A model generated the notes under the pieces. It searched no databases. It had not been told where the DNA came from and saw nothing but the letters and a program-made list of their open reading frames with translations. 64,000 bases of DNA, from NCBI RefSeq assembly GCF_001969445.1, contig NZ_CP017297.1, positions 62,001 through 126,000 on the forward strand. Direction: 5' to 3'. A program made the position numbers and the translations under genes. This DNA is from Brachybacterium sp. P6-10-X1 (lineage in GTDB: Bacteria; Actinomycetota; Actinomycetes; Actinomycetales; Dermabacteraceae). Numbering within the stretch: position 1 is the first letter of the stretch; every line of letters begins with the position of its first letter. Shown piece after piece: positions 8,556 to 17,045 of the stretch.

Positions 8556-9611
8556 TCAGCGCGGGCCGAGGCTCGCGATACCGCGGAGCGCCCGGTCGCG
8601 GGCGCCCGCCCCCGATCGCATCATCGCCATCCGCATCATGAGCGCTGAGCCGAGTCGCCACGCCTGATCCACCGCCGCGCGACGCCTTGCGTAGGCGCGC
8701 AGAGCGGCCGGTATGCCGCTGCGGTCCCGCAGGGAGGCGGCGAGCGCGTCGGCGTCCTCGAGAGCCGTGTTCGCCCCGTGCCCGAGATTGGGTGCCATCG
8801 CGTGGGCGGCGTCTCCGAGCAGTGCCACGTTCTGCCGCACCGGATGGACCGGAGGGGCGGAATGGATGCCGTGGACGAGCGTGGTCTCCGCACGGACCGC
8901 CCCCAGGAGCTCGTCGATCGGCGCCCGCCGGCCGCCGACGAGAGCGCGCAGATGGGCGAGGTCCTCCGCCACCGACGGGGTGCGATGCTCCGGGAGGCAG
9001 GCGAACCAGTTCGTGCCGGCCGGTCCCGCGTCGTCCCTGCCGGAGCCGGCCAGCGGGGTGATCCCCACCAGCCAGCCTCCGCCCCAGGTCTCGGCCACTT
9101 CGGGCGGGTCGATGTCTGCGGTCCCGCGCAGCACGGTCAACCCGTGGTTGCGTGCTGCGGATCCGGGCCATCCGGAGCGGCGCACGAGGGAGTGCACGCC
9201 GTCCGCTCCGAGGAGCAGATCTGCGTCCTCACGCAATGGGCGCACGTCCTCGACCCGTCGTCGGGAGATCCGGACCGTGCCGGGGACCGCCTGCTGGAGG
9301 ATCCGTACCAGATCGGAGCGAGCCACGAGGAGAGCGTCCCCGGCGGGGACCGTGGCGATCACCCGCGAATCCGCCCCGATGAGCGAGCCCTGGCGCGGAG
9401 AGGCCGAGACCTCCTGCACCGCCTCCAGGATCCCGAACCGGTGCAGCACCCGCTGGGCGGAGCCGAACATCCCCAGGGACGTCCCCACGGTCGGGACGGC
9501 GAAGCTCTCGTCGATCAGCTCGACGTCGTGCCCGTCGGCGGCGAGGGCGATCGCGGCCGCGAGCCCGGCCACGCCCGCGCCGAGGACACGGATCCTCCAG
9601 CGCTGTGTCAT
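8556..9611 (-). CDS. FAD-dependent monooxygenase
   Basis: 351 residues. An N-terminal Rossmann fingerprint (VLGAGVAGLAAAIALAADGH) binds the ADP part of FAD. DLLLGADGVHSLVRR is the DG motif, and GDAAHAMAPNLGHGANTALE is the second FAD motif of class A flavoprotein aromatic hydroxylases. SD-like GAGGAAGG lies upstream of the ATG. The substrate is unknown. Its 5' end is overlapped by the open frame of the DUF222 gene upstream, which may be a frameshift artefact discussed under that gene. Confidence 0.9.
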   Translation of the reverse strand: MTQRWRIRVLGAGVAGLAAAIALAADGHDVELIDESFAVPTVGTSLGMFGSAQRVLHRFGILEAVQEVSASPRQGSLIGADSRVIATVPAGDALLVARSDLVRILQQAVPGTVRISRRRVEDVRPLREDADLLLGADGVHSLVRRSGWPGSAARNHGLTVLRGTADIDPPEVAETWGGGWLVGITPLAGSGRDDAGPAGTNWFACLPEHRTPSVAEDLAHLRALVGGRRAPIDELLGAVRAETTLVHGIHSAPPVHPVRQNVALLGDAAHAMAPNLGHGANTALEDADALAASLRDRSGIPAALRAYARRRAAVDQAWRLGSALMMRMAMMRSGAGARDRALRGIASLGPR

Positions 9612-11547
9612 GGGACGTGGTGCCTTCCTCGCAGGGAACGGTCGGTCGCCGAGACGTCTGTGGCGATGATGCTGATCGGTCCGACCCTACTGCGGGGTCC
9701 GGCGCTTCCGGCGTGTCGTCGGAACCGTCGGGATCCGGTGAGCCGGTGGGATCCGCCGAGCCGATGGGACCAGGCGAGTCCTGGGGACCTAGACCCTCGG
9801 GCCCGTCGCCAGGACCCTCGGGCGCGTCGCCAGGATCCGCGGTGCCGTTGTCCGGTCGCTGCGGCCCTCGGCCGGGCCGTGCGGCGTCCATCAGCGCCGA
9901 ACCCAGCAGGCGCGGCGTGACAGATATCCCCTGCGCGCCGTGGGGGCTGGTCCATGCCCATCCATGTGACGGTGAGGCGCCGGTGGTCCCGGTGCCGCGC
10001 TCGTCGGTGCCTGCCTCGGTGGTGTCGGCATCGGCATCGGCATCGGCATCGGCATCGGCGTCGGCGTCGGCCTCGACCATCGGCGCATCGGGTGATCCGG
10101 GCCCGTCCTGGGCCAGCGGTGTGAGGACCCAGAGGCCGAGCTCCTTGAGCAGGTTGCAGCGCACGCACAGGCCCTGGCCGTTGTCGAAGCTGGTCGGTCC
10201 GCTGCGGTGGTGCGGCGTCACGTGGTCGACCTGCCGGATGATCGCGTTGCACCACGGGGTGCGGCAGGTGGCGTCGCGCCAGCGGATCATCCGGGCGAGT
10301 CCGGCGGGGAATGCCCGTGCCCTCGACTCCATGCCGACCAGCTCGCCGGTGCTCGGGCGCATGTAGAGCCGGCGGTAGACGGCCGACACCGCCTCGTCGG
10401 GATGGGACTGCTCGGGATAGGCCTCCTCGGAACCGGCCAGGTACCCGGGCGGCGTGCCGTGCAGGGTATCGGTGACGATGTGAGCAGGGATGGCGCCGTA
10501 TCCCTCGAGCCGGGCGCATTCGGCCTGGTCGTCGCGACCCAACAGGGCCGTGTCGGAGATGACGATGCCGACGTCGAGGCCGGGGGTCGTGCGGGGGCGC
10601 AGCGATGCTCCGTCATCGGGCTTCTCGCCTCCCGGCGTTCCGGCGTCCGGTGCGCCGCTGCGAAGGGTGGCGTCCACGAGCAGGTCCGCCTCGAGCGCCA
10701 GGACGGAGTCCTTCGCCCCGGCCGCCCGGAGGGACTCGGCCCTGCGGTGGAGGGCCTGCATCACGCCGGCCGCATCGATCCCGCGCAGCACGGCGCTGAC
10801 CTGGGCCATTCCATCGGCCAGCGGCGTCATCGTCACGTGGCGGGATCGCGCGGCCCGCTCGGCTCGATCACGGGACTTCTCGGGCTCGAGCTGCTGGATC
10901 AGCATCTGCACTTCGGAGCGCAGCTTCCGCTCCCCGGCACCCGTGAGCGCCATCGGGTTCGCGCCGACCAGCTCGTCGAGGCGGGCGATGGTGTCCGGGT
11001 CCGCCTGGGACAGGGCGCGGGACAGAGTCGACGCCGTGCGCGCGGGCAACCGTCCGGTCCGCAGGGCGCCGTGGACCTCCGGCATCTGGGCCACCAGGCG
11101 CCGGGCGGATGCGAGAGAGAAGGAGGACGAGGCGGAGGAGACGCGGCGGGCGTGCCCGATCTCGTGGGCGGCACCCTTGCCCTGCTGAGGTCTGCGCACC
11201 TCCTGCGTCGCGTCGTCCTCGCGGATCCGCTGCTCGGCGCGGACCTGCCACTTCGCGTCGAGGGCGGCGAGGGAGGACGTCAGCTGGTCGAGGCCGCCGA
11301 GCACGGCGAGGGACTCCTCGGCAGTTCCCGGGGCCGTGCTCGGCAGCGGGTCCCGTACCGAGGTCGTCAGCGTGAAGGCCTGCAGCGTGGCCGCGAGGAT
11401 CTCGGCGAGCACCACCCGTGCTCCGGCGCTGCCGTCGAACTCGGCGAGCCGACCGGCGACGTCGCTCAGAAGGTCGCCGCCCGACGAGGCAGCATCGATG
11501 ATCGCTTCCTCCTCGTCGGGACGATCCCCGCTGCGCGCCGTGTCCAT
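9608..11547 (-). CDS. DUF222/HNH endonuclease domain protein (13E12-like), C-terminal tail probably frameshifted
   Basis: An N-terminal helical DUF222 region spans roughly residues 1-380. An HNH nuclease motif follows (CRTPWCNAIIRQVDHVTPHH, then CVRCNLLKE), and then a long low-complexity acidic/proline tail. Such proteins are multicopy in many actinobacteria. As sequenced, the frame stays open to 9229, 380 bases inside the monooxygenase gene. One extra G at 9685-9687 would move it to a frame ending at TGA 9608-9610, which overlaps the monooxygenase ATG (ATGA); 9608 is used as the end here. ATG 11547 was preferred over an upstream TTG. A LexA-like box lies 9 bases upstream. Confidence 0.8.
10025..10072. 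repeat. Hexanucleotide tandem repeat in the HNH gene
   Basis: Eight copies of TCGGC(A/G/C): five TCGGCA, two TCGGCG and one TCGGCC. They encode an (Asp-Ala)n tract just after the HNH domain. Copy-number change would stay in frame. Confidence 0.9.
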
Positions 11548-11555
11548 GCCATCAA

Positions 11556-11571
11556 GCGTACGCACGTTCGA
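11556..11571. promoter_or_regulatory. LexA (SOS) box candidate
   Basis: GCGTACGCACGTTCGA fits the actinobacterial/Gram-positive consensus TCGAAC-N4-GTTCGA at 10 of 12 defined positions, with one half-site perfect. It lies nine bases upstream of the HNH gene start. 13E12/DUF222 genes of Mycobacterium tuberculosis are known to include LexA-regulated members, so SOS induction is plausible. Confidence 0.5.
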
Positions 11572-11943
11572 AACCGGAGTGAAGGCCAAACGCTGGAGCT
11601 GTGGATAACGTAGAAGATGTGGATGCAGCGGTGGAAAAGATGGGTGTGTGGAGGAAGGTCTGTGTTCGGCCGCCCGGGCGGACCTGTGGGGGTCGTGGAG
11701 GGCCGTCCCGGCAGTGATCTCGCTCCGGCCTGCTGTGTGTGGCCCGATTCTCGGAGGTTCCTCAGGGGTGCGTCTGCGAGCGCGTGATCAGGAAGGGGTG
11801 ATTTTCTCAGCGTTCATGTCAAGAACTCGATCAGTATTGTGGAGAACCTGCACCGGGGGAGGAAGGTTGCATCGTGGGGTGCGCAGAGAGCCTCCGGTGT
11901 TCCGGCGGTCCCGACGCTCCGACGGCGCTGTCGCCCGACGAGG
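11572..11943. other. Intergenic region without a convincing gene
   Basis: About 370 bases between the HNH gene start and the end of the response regulator gene. It is less GC-rich than its surroundings. A perfect DnaA-box match (TGTGGATAA, 11600-11608) is present once. No open frame here has family resemblance or a ribosome binding site, and no RNA gene was recognised. Confidence 0.5.
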
Positions 11944-12585
11944 TCAGCGCCCCAGCAGAGTCAGCACCGCCGTCACCCGGCGGTGCACGCTCGCGTCCTC
12001 GCTGAGCCCCAGCTTCGCGAACAGCCGCTGGGTGTGCTTCTCCACCGCACCGCCGCTGATGAACAGCCGCTGCGAGATCCCGGCGTTGGTCATGCCCTCG
12101 CCCATCAGCTCCAGCACCTCGCGCTCGCGCGGGGTCAGTTCGTCCAGCGGGGAGCGGCGCCGCGAGGCGATCACCTGACCCACCACGTCCGGGTCGATGG
12201 CGACGCCGCCGTCGGCCACCCGCTGGACCGACTCCAGGAACGCCCGGATGTCGAACACGCGGTCCTTCAGCAGATAACCCGTGGCGCGCTCGCCGGATTC
12301 GATCAGCTCGGTCGCGTAGCCCACCACGACGTACTGGCTCAGCAGCACGATCGGCGCCTCGGGCCAGGTCCGGCGGATCTCCTGCGCGGCCCGCAGGCCT
12401 TCGTCGGTGTGGCTCGGCGGCATGCGGATGTCGGAGATCACCAGCTCGGGGCGCAGCTCCAGCGCACGTGCCACCAGCTCGGTGCCGGAGGCCGCCGTCC
12501 CGACCACCGTGTGCCCCGCGTCCTCGAACAGGAGCCGCAGGCCCTCGCGCAGCAGCGCGGAATCGTCAGCGATCAGGACCCGCAC
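11944..12585 (-). CDS. NarL/LuxR-type response regulator
   Basis: 213 residues. The receiver domain starts MRVLIADDSALLREGL, with the phospho-acceptor Asp in VISDIRMPP (about residue 53), Ser/Thr in LLSQY and the conserved Lys in YLLKD. The C-terminal LuxR helix-turn-helix is LTPREREVLELMGEGMTNAG followed by SQRLFISGGAVEKHTQ. It starts at a GTG inside the 3' end of the sensor kinase gene (13-base overlap), so the two form a cognate pair. Confidence 0.93.
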   Translation of the reverse strand: MRVLIADDSALLREGLRLLFEDAGHTVVGTAASGTELVARALELRPELVISDIRMPPSHTDEGLRAAQEIRRTWPEAPIVLLSQYVVVGYATELIESGERATGYLLKDRVFDIRAFLESVQRVADGGVAIDPDVVGQVIASRRRSPLDELTPREREVLELMGEGMTNAGISQRLFISGGAVEKHTQRLFAKLGLSEDASVHRRVTAVLTLLGR

Positions 12586-13892
12586 GGGATCACCGCCTCG
12601 ACCCGGGTGCCCTCGCCCGCGGGGGAGTGCACTGTCAGCCGTCCTTCCAGGGAGGCGACGCGCCCGGCGAGACCGGCGAGCCCGCCGCCGGTGCGCATTC
12701 CGGCGCCGCCGCGCCCGTCGTCCTGGATCCTCACCCGGGCATCATCCCCGATCCGGTCGACCTCCACCCGCACCGACCCGGCGCGGGCGTGCTTGGCGGC
12801 ATTGGTCAGGGACTCCGAGACCACGTAGTAGATGCCGATCTCGACGTGCTCGGGCAGGTCCAGGTCCGGGCTCTGCACGGTGGTGGGCACGGGGGAGATC
12901 GCGGCCAGCTCCGTCAGCGCGGCGGACAGTCCGCGGTCGACGAGGATCGGCGGGGCGATCCCGCGCGAGAGACGGCGCAGATCGTCGAGCGTCAGTCCGA
13001 GCTGCTCCCGCGTCTCGCGCAGCACGATCTGCGCCTTCTCCGGATCGTTCGCGGCCAGCGCTTCGACCCTCGCGAGATCCATCGAGGCCCGCACCAGGCG
13101 CTGCTGCGGCCCGTCGTGCAGGTCCCGCTCGAGGCGGCGCAGGGCGGTGGACTCGGCGCTGCGACCTGCGGCCCGGGACTCCTGGGTGCGCAGCAGGCGC
13201 TGCTGATCCTCGTAGCGGGAGCTGAGCAGTCCGCGGGCCACGCCCCGGTGCAGTGCGGACAGGCCCCGCACCAGCGGTCCCACGGTCAGCAGGAAGAACA
13301 GTCCGCCGGCGACCTGCAGCCCGATGTCGACGACCATCGCGAGCGAGCCGGTGAAGCCCAGCAGCTCGCCCAGGCCGTTCATCTCCGCCCCCGGCAGCAC
13401 CTGCGCGAGGACCACGGTGCTCAGTGGTCCGCCCACGGTCCCGATCGCCCCGACCGTCCAGGCGATGGCCAGCGGGAACGTGATCAGCACCAGCAGGAAG
13501 TTCACCAGCACCCAGAGGGCGTCGAGCCAGGACTGCGGATCGGTCAACGGCACGAGCAGGCGCCGCATCCAGCCGGAACCTTCCGGAACGCGCTTCGCGG
13601 TCGGCGTCGGCAGCTCGTCGCCGAGGAGGACGGGCTGGAGGGCGCGCTCGGCGGCGGCGAAGCCGCGGGCGACGAGGACGCCCACCACCAGGATCGGCAG
13701 CCCGACCCAGACGACGACGGTGGAGACCCCGGCGACGAGAAGGGAGAGGGTGAGGGAGAAGCCGACCACGCCCAGCAGCAGCGCGATCAGCCCATAGGCG
13801 AGGAAACGGCCGATCCGAGCGGCCCAACGGCCGACGGACCAGCGCTGTGAGGGGGAGATCGGTGCCGTCTCGGGCATGGTCATCGTGGTCAT
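12573..13892 (-). CDS. NarL-family sensor histidine kinase
   Basis: 439 residues. About four hydrophobic segments lie in the first 230 residues (YGLIALLLGVVGFSLTLSLL, VLVNFLLVLITFPLAIAWTV and others). The HisKA_3 phosphorylation box is RRLERDLHDGPQQRLV, and the ATPase domain has ESLTNAAKHARA (N box) and DDGRGGAGMRTGGGLAGLAG (G1/G2). The sensor part resembles the multi-pass sensors of actinobacterial NarL kinases; the signal is unknown. Three in-frame ATGs occur within 16 bases; the first is used. Confidence 0.9.
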   Translation of the reverse strand: MTTMTMPETAPISPSQRWSVGRWAARIGRFLAYGLIALLLGVVGFSLTLSLLVAGVSTVVVWVGLPILVVGVLVARGFAAAERALQPVLLGDELPTPTAKRVPEGSGWMRRLLVPLTDPQSWLDALWVLVNFLLVLITFPLAIAWTVGAIGTVGGPLSTVVLAQVLPGAEMNGLGELLGFTGSLAMVVDIGLQVAGGLFFLLTVGPLVRGLSALHRGVARGLLSSRYEDQQRLLRTQESRAAGRSAESTALRRLERDLHDGPQQRLVRASMDLARVEALAANDPEKAQIVLRETREQLGLTLDDLRRLSRGIAPPILVDRGLSAALTELAAISPVPTTVQSPDLDLPEHVEIGIYYVVSESLTNAAKHARAGSVRVEVDRIGDDARVRIQDDGRGGAGMRTGGGLAGLAGRVASLEGRLTVHSPAGEGTRVEAVIPCGS

Positions 13893-13975
13893 GTCCCCTA
13901 CTGTGGCGCGATCTGCTCGTCGGCCCCATCCTGCCACCGGGTCGGGAGCTGTCGGGCTGGCCCGACAAGGCACCC

Positions 13976-14701
13976 CTACCCGTAGGTCGGGTACTGCGGC
14001 CACCCCTCCGGGGAGTCCTCCCAATCCTGCTGGCGTCCGTAGACGGTGCGATCCATGATCTGGGCGACGGGAAGGATCGCCTCGGTGCCGCGCGCCGTCG
14101 TGACATAGGTGAGGAACACGCGCCCCCCGTGCAGCAGGTAGTACGAGTAGCCCGGGACCGGGCCCGAGTATCCGCCGTCCTCGCCACGCAGGGTCCAGCC
14201 CCAGTCGTCGTGGTAGCCGGTCCCGCCCGAGGAGACCCAGGTGTGCGGCCAGCCGCGGTGCAGGCGCCAGGCGCGGAGCTTCTCGATCGGGGCCTGGGAG
14301 ATCATCGCGAAGGCGATGCCCTCGTCCTCCAGTCGGCCGCCCTGGGTGGGCAGGTTGTCGACCGCCCAGGTGCAGCTGGGGCAGCCCTCCTCCCAGTCGG
14401 GGCCGAACATGACGTTCTGGACCAGTAGGAGGTAGTGCTCGCCGAACAGCTCCGAGAGCCGGATGGGGCCGTCCTCGCCGGTGAACTCGTAGTCGGGCAC
14501 CTCCACCATCGGCAGTCGCCTGCGAGCGGCCGCCGCGCGATCGCCGGCGCGGGTGACTTCCTTGTCGAGGACGACCTGCTGGGACAGGGCGAGCTCGAAG
14601 TCCTCGCGGTCGACGACCGGCGGGACAGCGGCAGGTCGATGGGCCTTGTGAGAGGCGGGTCGGTCCGGGGTCTGCGGGGACGTAGGCGACGTCTCGGGCA
14701 T
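13976..14701 (-). CDS. DUF899 thioredoxin-like protein
   Basis: 241 residues; ATG preceded by AAGGAAG. The family pattern is visible: LPMVEVPDYEFTGEDGP, LSELFGEHYLLLVQNVMFGP, and EEGCPSCTWAVDNLP, which carries the thioredoxin-like CPSC pair. SGGTGYHDDWGWTLRGEDGG, PGYSYYLLHGGRVFLTY and YGRQQDWEDSPEGWPQ follow. DUF899 proteins are predicted thioredoxin-fold oxidoreductases of unknown substrate. Confidence 0.88.
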   Translation of the reverse strand: MPETSPTSPQTPDRPASHKAHRPAAVPPVVDREDFELALSQQVVLDKEVTRAGDRAAAARRRLPMVEVPDYEFTGEDGPIRLSELFGEHYLLLVQNVMFGPDWEEGCPSCTWAVDNLPTQGGRLEDEGIAFAMISQAPIEKLRAWRLHRGWPHTWVSSGGTGYHDDWGWTLRGEDGGYSGPVPGYSYYLLHGGRVFLTYVTTARGTEAILPVAQIMDRTVYGRQQDWEDSPEGWPQYPTYG

Positions 14702-14742
14702 GGCGGCTTCCTTCGTCGGACGGCTCGTCCTGAGCGGCCACG

Positions 14743-15405
14743 CTATCCCTGCGGAGCGCGGAGCACCAGGGGCCCGTCGGGCCATGCCGGGTGGCGGGCG
14801 GGCTCCACGGCGAACACTCGCGTGTAGATGTCGTCGATGACCTCGTTCTTGGCGAGGTTGTAGTCCACGGGACGTTCGGCGGTGCTCACGGCGAGGTCCC
14901 GTTTCGCGCGCGCATACAGCTCCCGGTCCGCCGGGTGCGTCCGCAGCCAGTCGCGGAACAGCACGTGCCGCAGGGGCTCGGGCGCGTCGGTCGGGAACAC
15001 GTGCACGTTGGCACCGCCGCCCGGCGTGATGAGCATGCGGTGGCCGTTCCACCACGGTTCCCGGATGACCAGCGTCGCCCCGATCCGTTCGAGGGCGGGC
15101 ACGTAGGTCTCCTCGGCGCTCGTGTCCTGGACGAGCACGTCGATGTCGAGGATCGGTTTAGCGGGCAGTCCGGGCACGGACGTGGAGCCGACGTGCTCGA
15201 TCCGTCGGGCGACCGCACCGAGCGCGCCGTCGAGGCGCACGCGCAGCTGCTCGAAGCGGGCGGGCCACGCCGGGTCGGGCTCGACGATCTCGATCGGTGT
15301 GGTCGGCGGCCAGTCGTCCCGGACGAAGGCGCTGCGCCCGACGTCGTCCCCGTCGACGTGCCGACGGGTGAGCTCGGCGGGATAGTCGGGGTGGAACGGC
15401 GTCAT
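14743..15405 (-). CDS. GrpB family protein (nucleotidyltransferase fold)
   Basis: 220 residues; ATG follows GAGGAGG with five bases spacing. The GrpB/UPF0157 core is EIVEPDPAWPARFEQLR, IEHVGSTSVPGLPAKPILDI (the GSTS and D-x-D of the nucleotidyltransferase fold), NVHVFP and LRTHPADRELYARAKRDLA. Many actinobacterial members are fused to a dephospho-CoA kinase; this one stands alone with an extra N-terminal stretch of about 38 residues. The substrate is unknown. Confidence 0.87.
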   Translation of the reverse strand: MTPFHPDYPAELTRRHVDGDDVGRSAFVRDDWPPTTPIEIVEPDPAWPARFEQLRVRLDGALGAVARRIEHVGSTSVPGLPAKPILDIDVLVQDTSAEETYVPALERIGATLVIREPWWNGHRMLITPGGGANVHVFPTDAPEPLRHVLFRDWLRTHPADRELYARAKRDLAVSTAERPVDYNLAKNEVIDDIYTRVFAVEPARHPAWPDGPLVLRAPQG

Positions 15406-15473
15406 CGAGGCCTCCTCGGGGTGAGCAAAGCTCTCCAGGGTAGAAGGGGAGCCGCCGCGGCGCCACCGATTTC

Positions 15474-15908
15474 TCAGCCCGCCTCGCACCGCTCCTTCAG
15501 CGTGGCGAGGTCCTCGGCGACGGCCGCCGCGTCCTGGGCGAACTCCGCCTCGCTCATGGTGCCGCGCCGCAGGGTGAACACCACCTCGCAGCGACCCTCC
15601 TCCAGGTCCATCACCCGCACCGGGTTCAGCACCGACTCGCCCGTGGGGAGGGTGACGGTGTGGTCGAGCACCCCGTAGGGGTTCTCCGGGACGAAGCTGA
15701 CCAGCACCCGCCCCATCGGGGAGTTCATCGACCACTGCGTCACCTCCCGCTGGACCTCGCTGCCGGCCAGGCCCGCCGCCCAGCGGGGAAGGTTCCGCGG
15801 GTCGGCCGCGTAGTCGTAGACCTCGCGCCAGGGGCGTTCGATGACGACGTCGATGTGGCGGGAGGCGCCGCTGCCGGCGGCATCCGGGATGTTCGCGGAC
15901 TCACTCAT
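15474..15908 (-). CDS. SRPBCC family protein
   Basis: 144 residues. SRHIDVVIERPWREVYDYAA followed by DPRNLPRWAAG is the typical start of START/Bet v1-like (polyketide cyclase-like) lipid- or ligand-binding folds. The ATG overlaps the stop of the upstream epimerase gene (ATGA), so the two are probably co-translated. Ligand unknown. Confidence 0.8.
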   Translation of the reverse strand: MSESANIPDAAGSGASRHIDVVIERPWREVYDYAADPRNLPRWAAGLAGSEVQREVTQWSMNSPMGRVLVSFVPENPYGVLDHTVTLPTGESVLNPVRVMDLEEGRCEVVFTLRRGTMSEAEFAQDAAAVAEDLATLKERCEAG

Positions 15909-16939
15909 GGCTGGACGCTAACAGGCGCGGCCCCCGATCCCCGCGGCGCGGCCCCTGATCCCCGCGGCGCGGCCCCCGATCCCTGCGGTGCGTCCTGGGC
16001 CCGGGCGGTGCGCGCCTGCTCGACGGTCTGCCGCACGGCCTCCTCCCAGCTGGTCGGCTCCAGCCCTTCCTCGAGAGTGAGGATCCCCGGCCGCAGCACG
16101 CTCGGCGCGAACCAGAGCCCGGAGATCCCCGCGAGCTCCCGGGCGAAGGTGTTGACGCCCGACAGGGCCCGCATCGCGACCAGGGGGATCCGCAGCGGCC
16201 GACGGGGCGGCGCCCCGGTCAGCCTGAAGACCTCCGCGAGCAGATCGGTCTGCGGCCGGGCCGGGGCCGACGGCGCATGGAGCACGACGTCGCTGCCCGC
16301 GCCGGTCAGACGCTCGGCGTGGCGGCCCGCATGGAGCATGGCCGCGGCGAGATCCGGGATGTGCGTCAGGGTGTGCGGCGCCGTCGGATCGCCGTAGATG
16401 ATCGGCCGGGAGCCGGCGACGATCCGCTCGATGACCATGGCGCTGGCGACCGCGGCGCCGGTGCCCACGGCGGTGGGGCCGACGAGGTCCGAGGCGACCA
16501 CGCTCACGGTGCGCGCCGGATGCGCCCGGCGCTGCGCGAGCAGCTCGATGCGCACCTCGCCCTTCGCGTCCCGCGGCGACGGCCCGGCGCCCTCGACGAG
16601 GTCGGAGGCCTCGCCCTGGAAGCCGTACATCGATTCGGGGAAGACGACGGGGATCCCGCGCTCCGCAGCCGCGTCCAGCACGGCCTTCTCGCGCCGCGGC
16701 AGCTCGCGCCGCCAGGCGCGGGCGTCGTAGACCGTATGGAAGCTCGCATGGATCGCCTCGGCACCCTCGAGCGCCTCGGTGAGCGCCTGGGGGTCCAGAA
16801 GATCTCCGGCGACGCGGCGGACGCCCGGCGCGGGCTCCCGGGGCGTGCGGCGCAGCACCGTCACGGTGTCGCCGTCGGCGAGGGCGCGGTCGATGACGGC
16901 GCGTCCGATCTGTCCTTCTCCGATGACCAGGTGATGCAT
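15905..16939 (-). CDS. NAD(P)-dependent epimerase/dehydratase family protein
   Basis: 344 residues; the ATG at 16939 follows GGAGG at ideal spacing. HHLVIGEGQIGRAVIDRAL is the Rossmann motif of atypical short-chain dehydrogenases. The body resembles sugar epimerase-like reductases (VVFPESMYGFQ supplies the Tyr region). The last 40 residues contain three copies of an RGSGAAP unit, which look like a dispensable tail. It is divergent from a TetR regulator across a triple-repeat operator and coupled to the SRPBCC gene, suggesting a small regulon for an unknown metabolite. Confidence 0.83.
   Translation of the reverse strand: MHHLVIGEGQIGRAVIDRALADGDTVTVLRRTPREPAPGVRRVAGDLLDPQALTEALEGAEAIHASFHTVYDARAWRRELPRREKAVLDAAAERGIPVVFPESMYGFQGEASDLVEGAGPSPRDAKGEVRIELLAQRRAHPARTVSVVASDLVGPTAVGTGAAVASAMVIERIVAGSRPIIYGDPTAPHTLTHIPDLAAAMLHAGRHAERLTGAGSDVVLHAPSAPARPQTDLLAEVFRLTGAPPRRPLRIPLVAMRALSGVNTFARELAGISGLWFAPSVLRPGILTLEEGLEPTSWEEAVRQTVEQARTARAQDAPQGSGAAPRGSGAAPRGSGAAPVSVQP
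15924..15986. repeat. Three 21-bp tandem repeats in the epimerase 3' end
   Basis: Three near-identical 21-base units (15924-15944, 15945-15965, 15966-15986) encoding (R/Q)GSGAAP on the minus strand. Changes in copy number keep the frame. Confidence 0.9.
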
Positions 16940-16956
16940 GAGGACCTCCATGATGT

Positions 16957-17027
16957 GAGCAGTGCTCTCGGTTGTAGAAGCAGTGAACACTGCTCTCGGT
17001 CTCCCGTCAAGAGCGGTGCTCTCGGTT
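16957..17027. promoter_or_regulatory. Triple operator between the epimerase gene and the TetR gene
   Basis: Three direct copies of GARCRSTGCTCTCGGTY at 16957-16973, 16985-17001 and 17011-17027. Each contains an imperfect palindrome (GAGC-AGT-GCTC). They fill the divergent promoter region, the expected place for binding by the adjacent TetR protein, giving joint autoregulation and control of the epimerase-SRPBCC pair. Confidence 0.7.
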
Positions 17028-17045
17028 TTGTGGGAGGATGGGATC

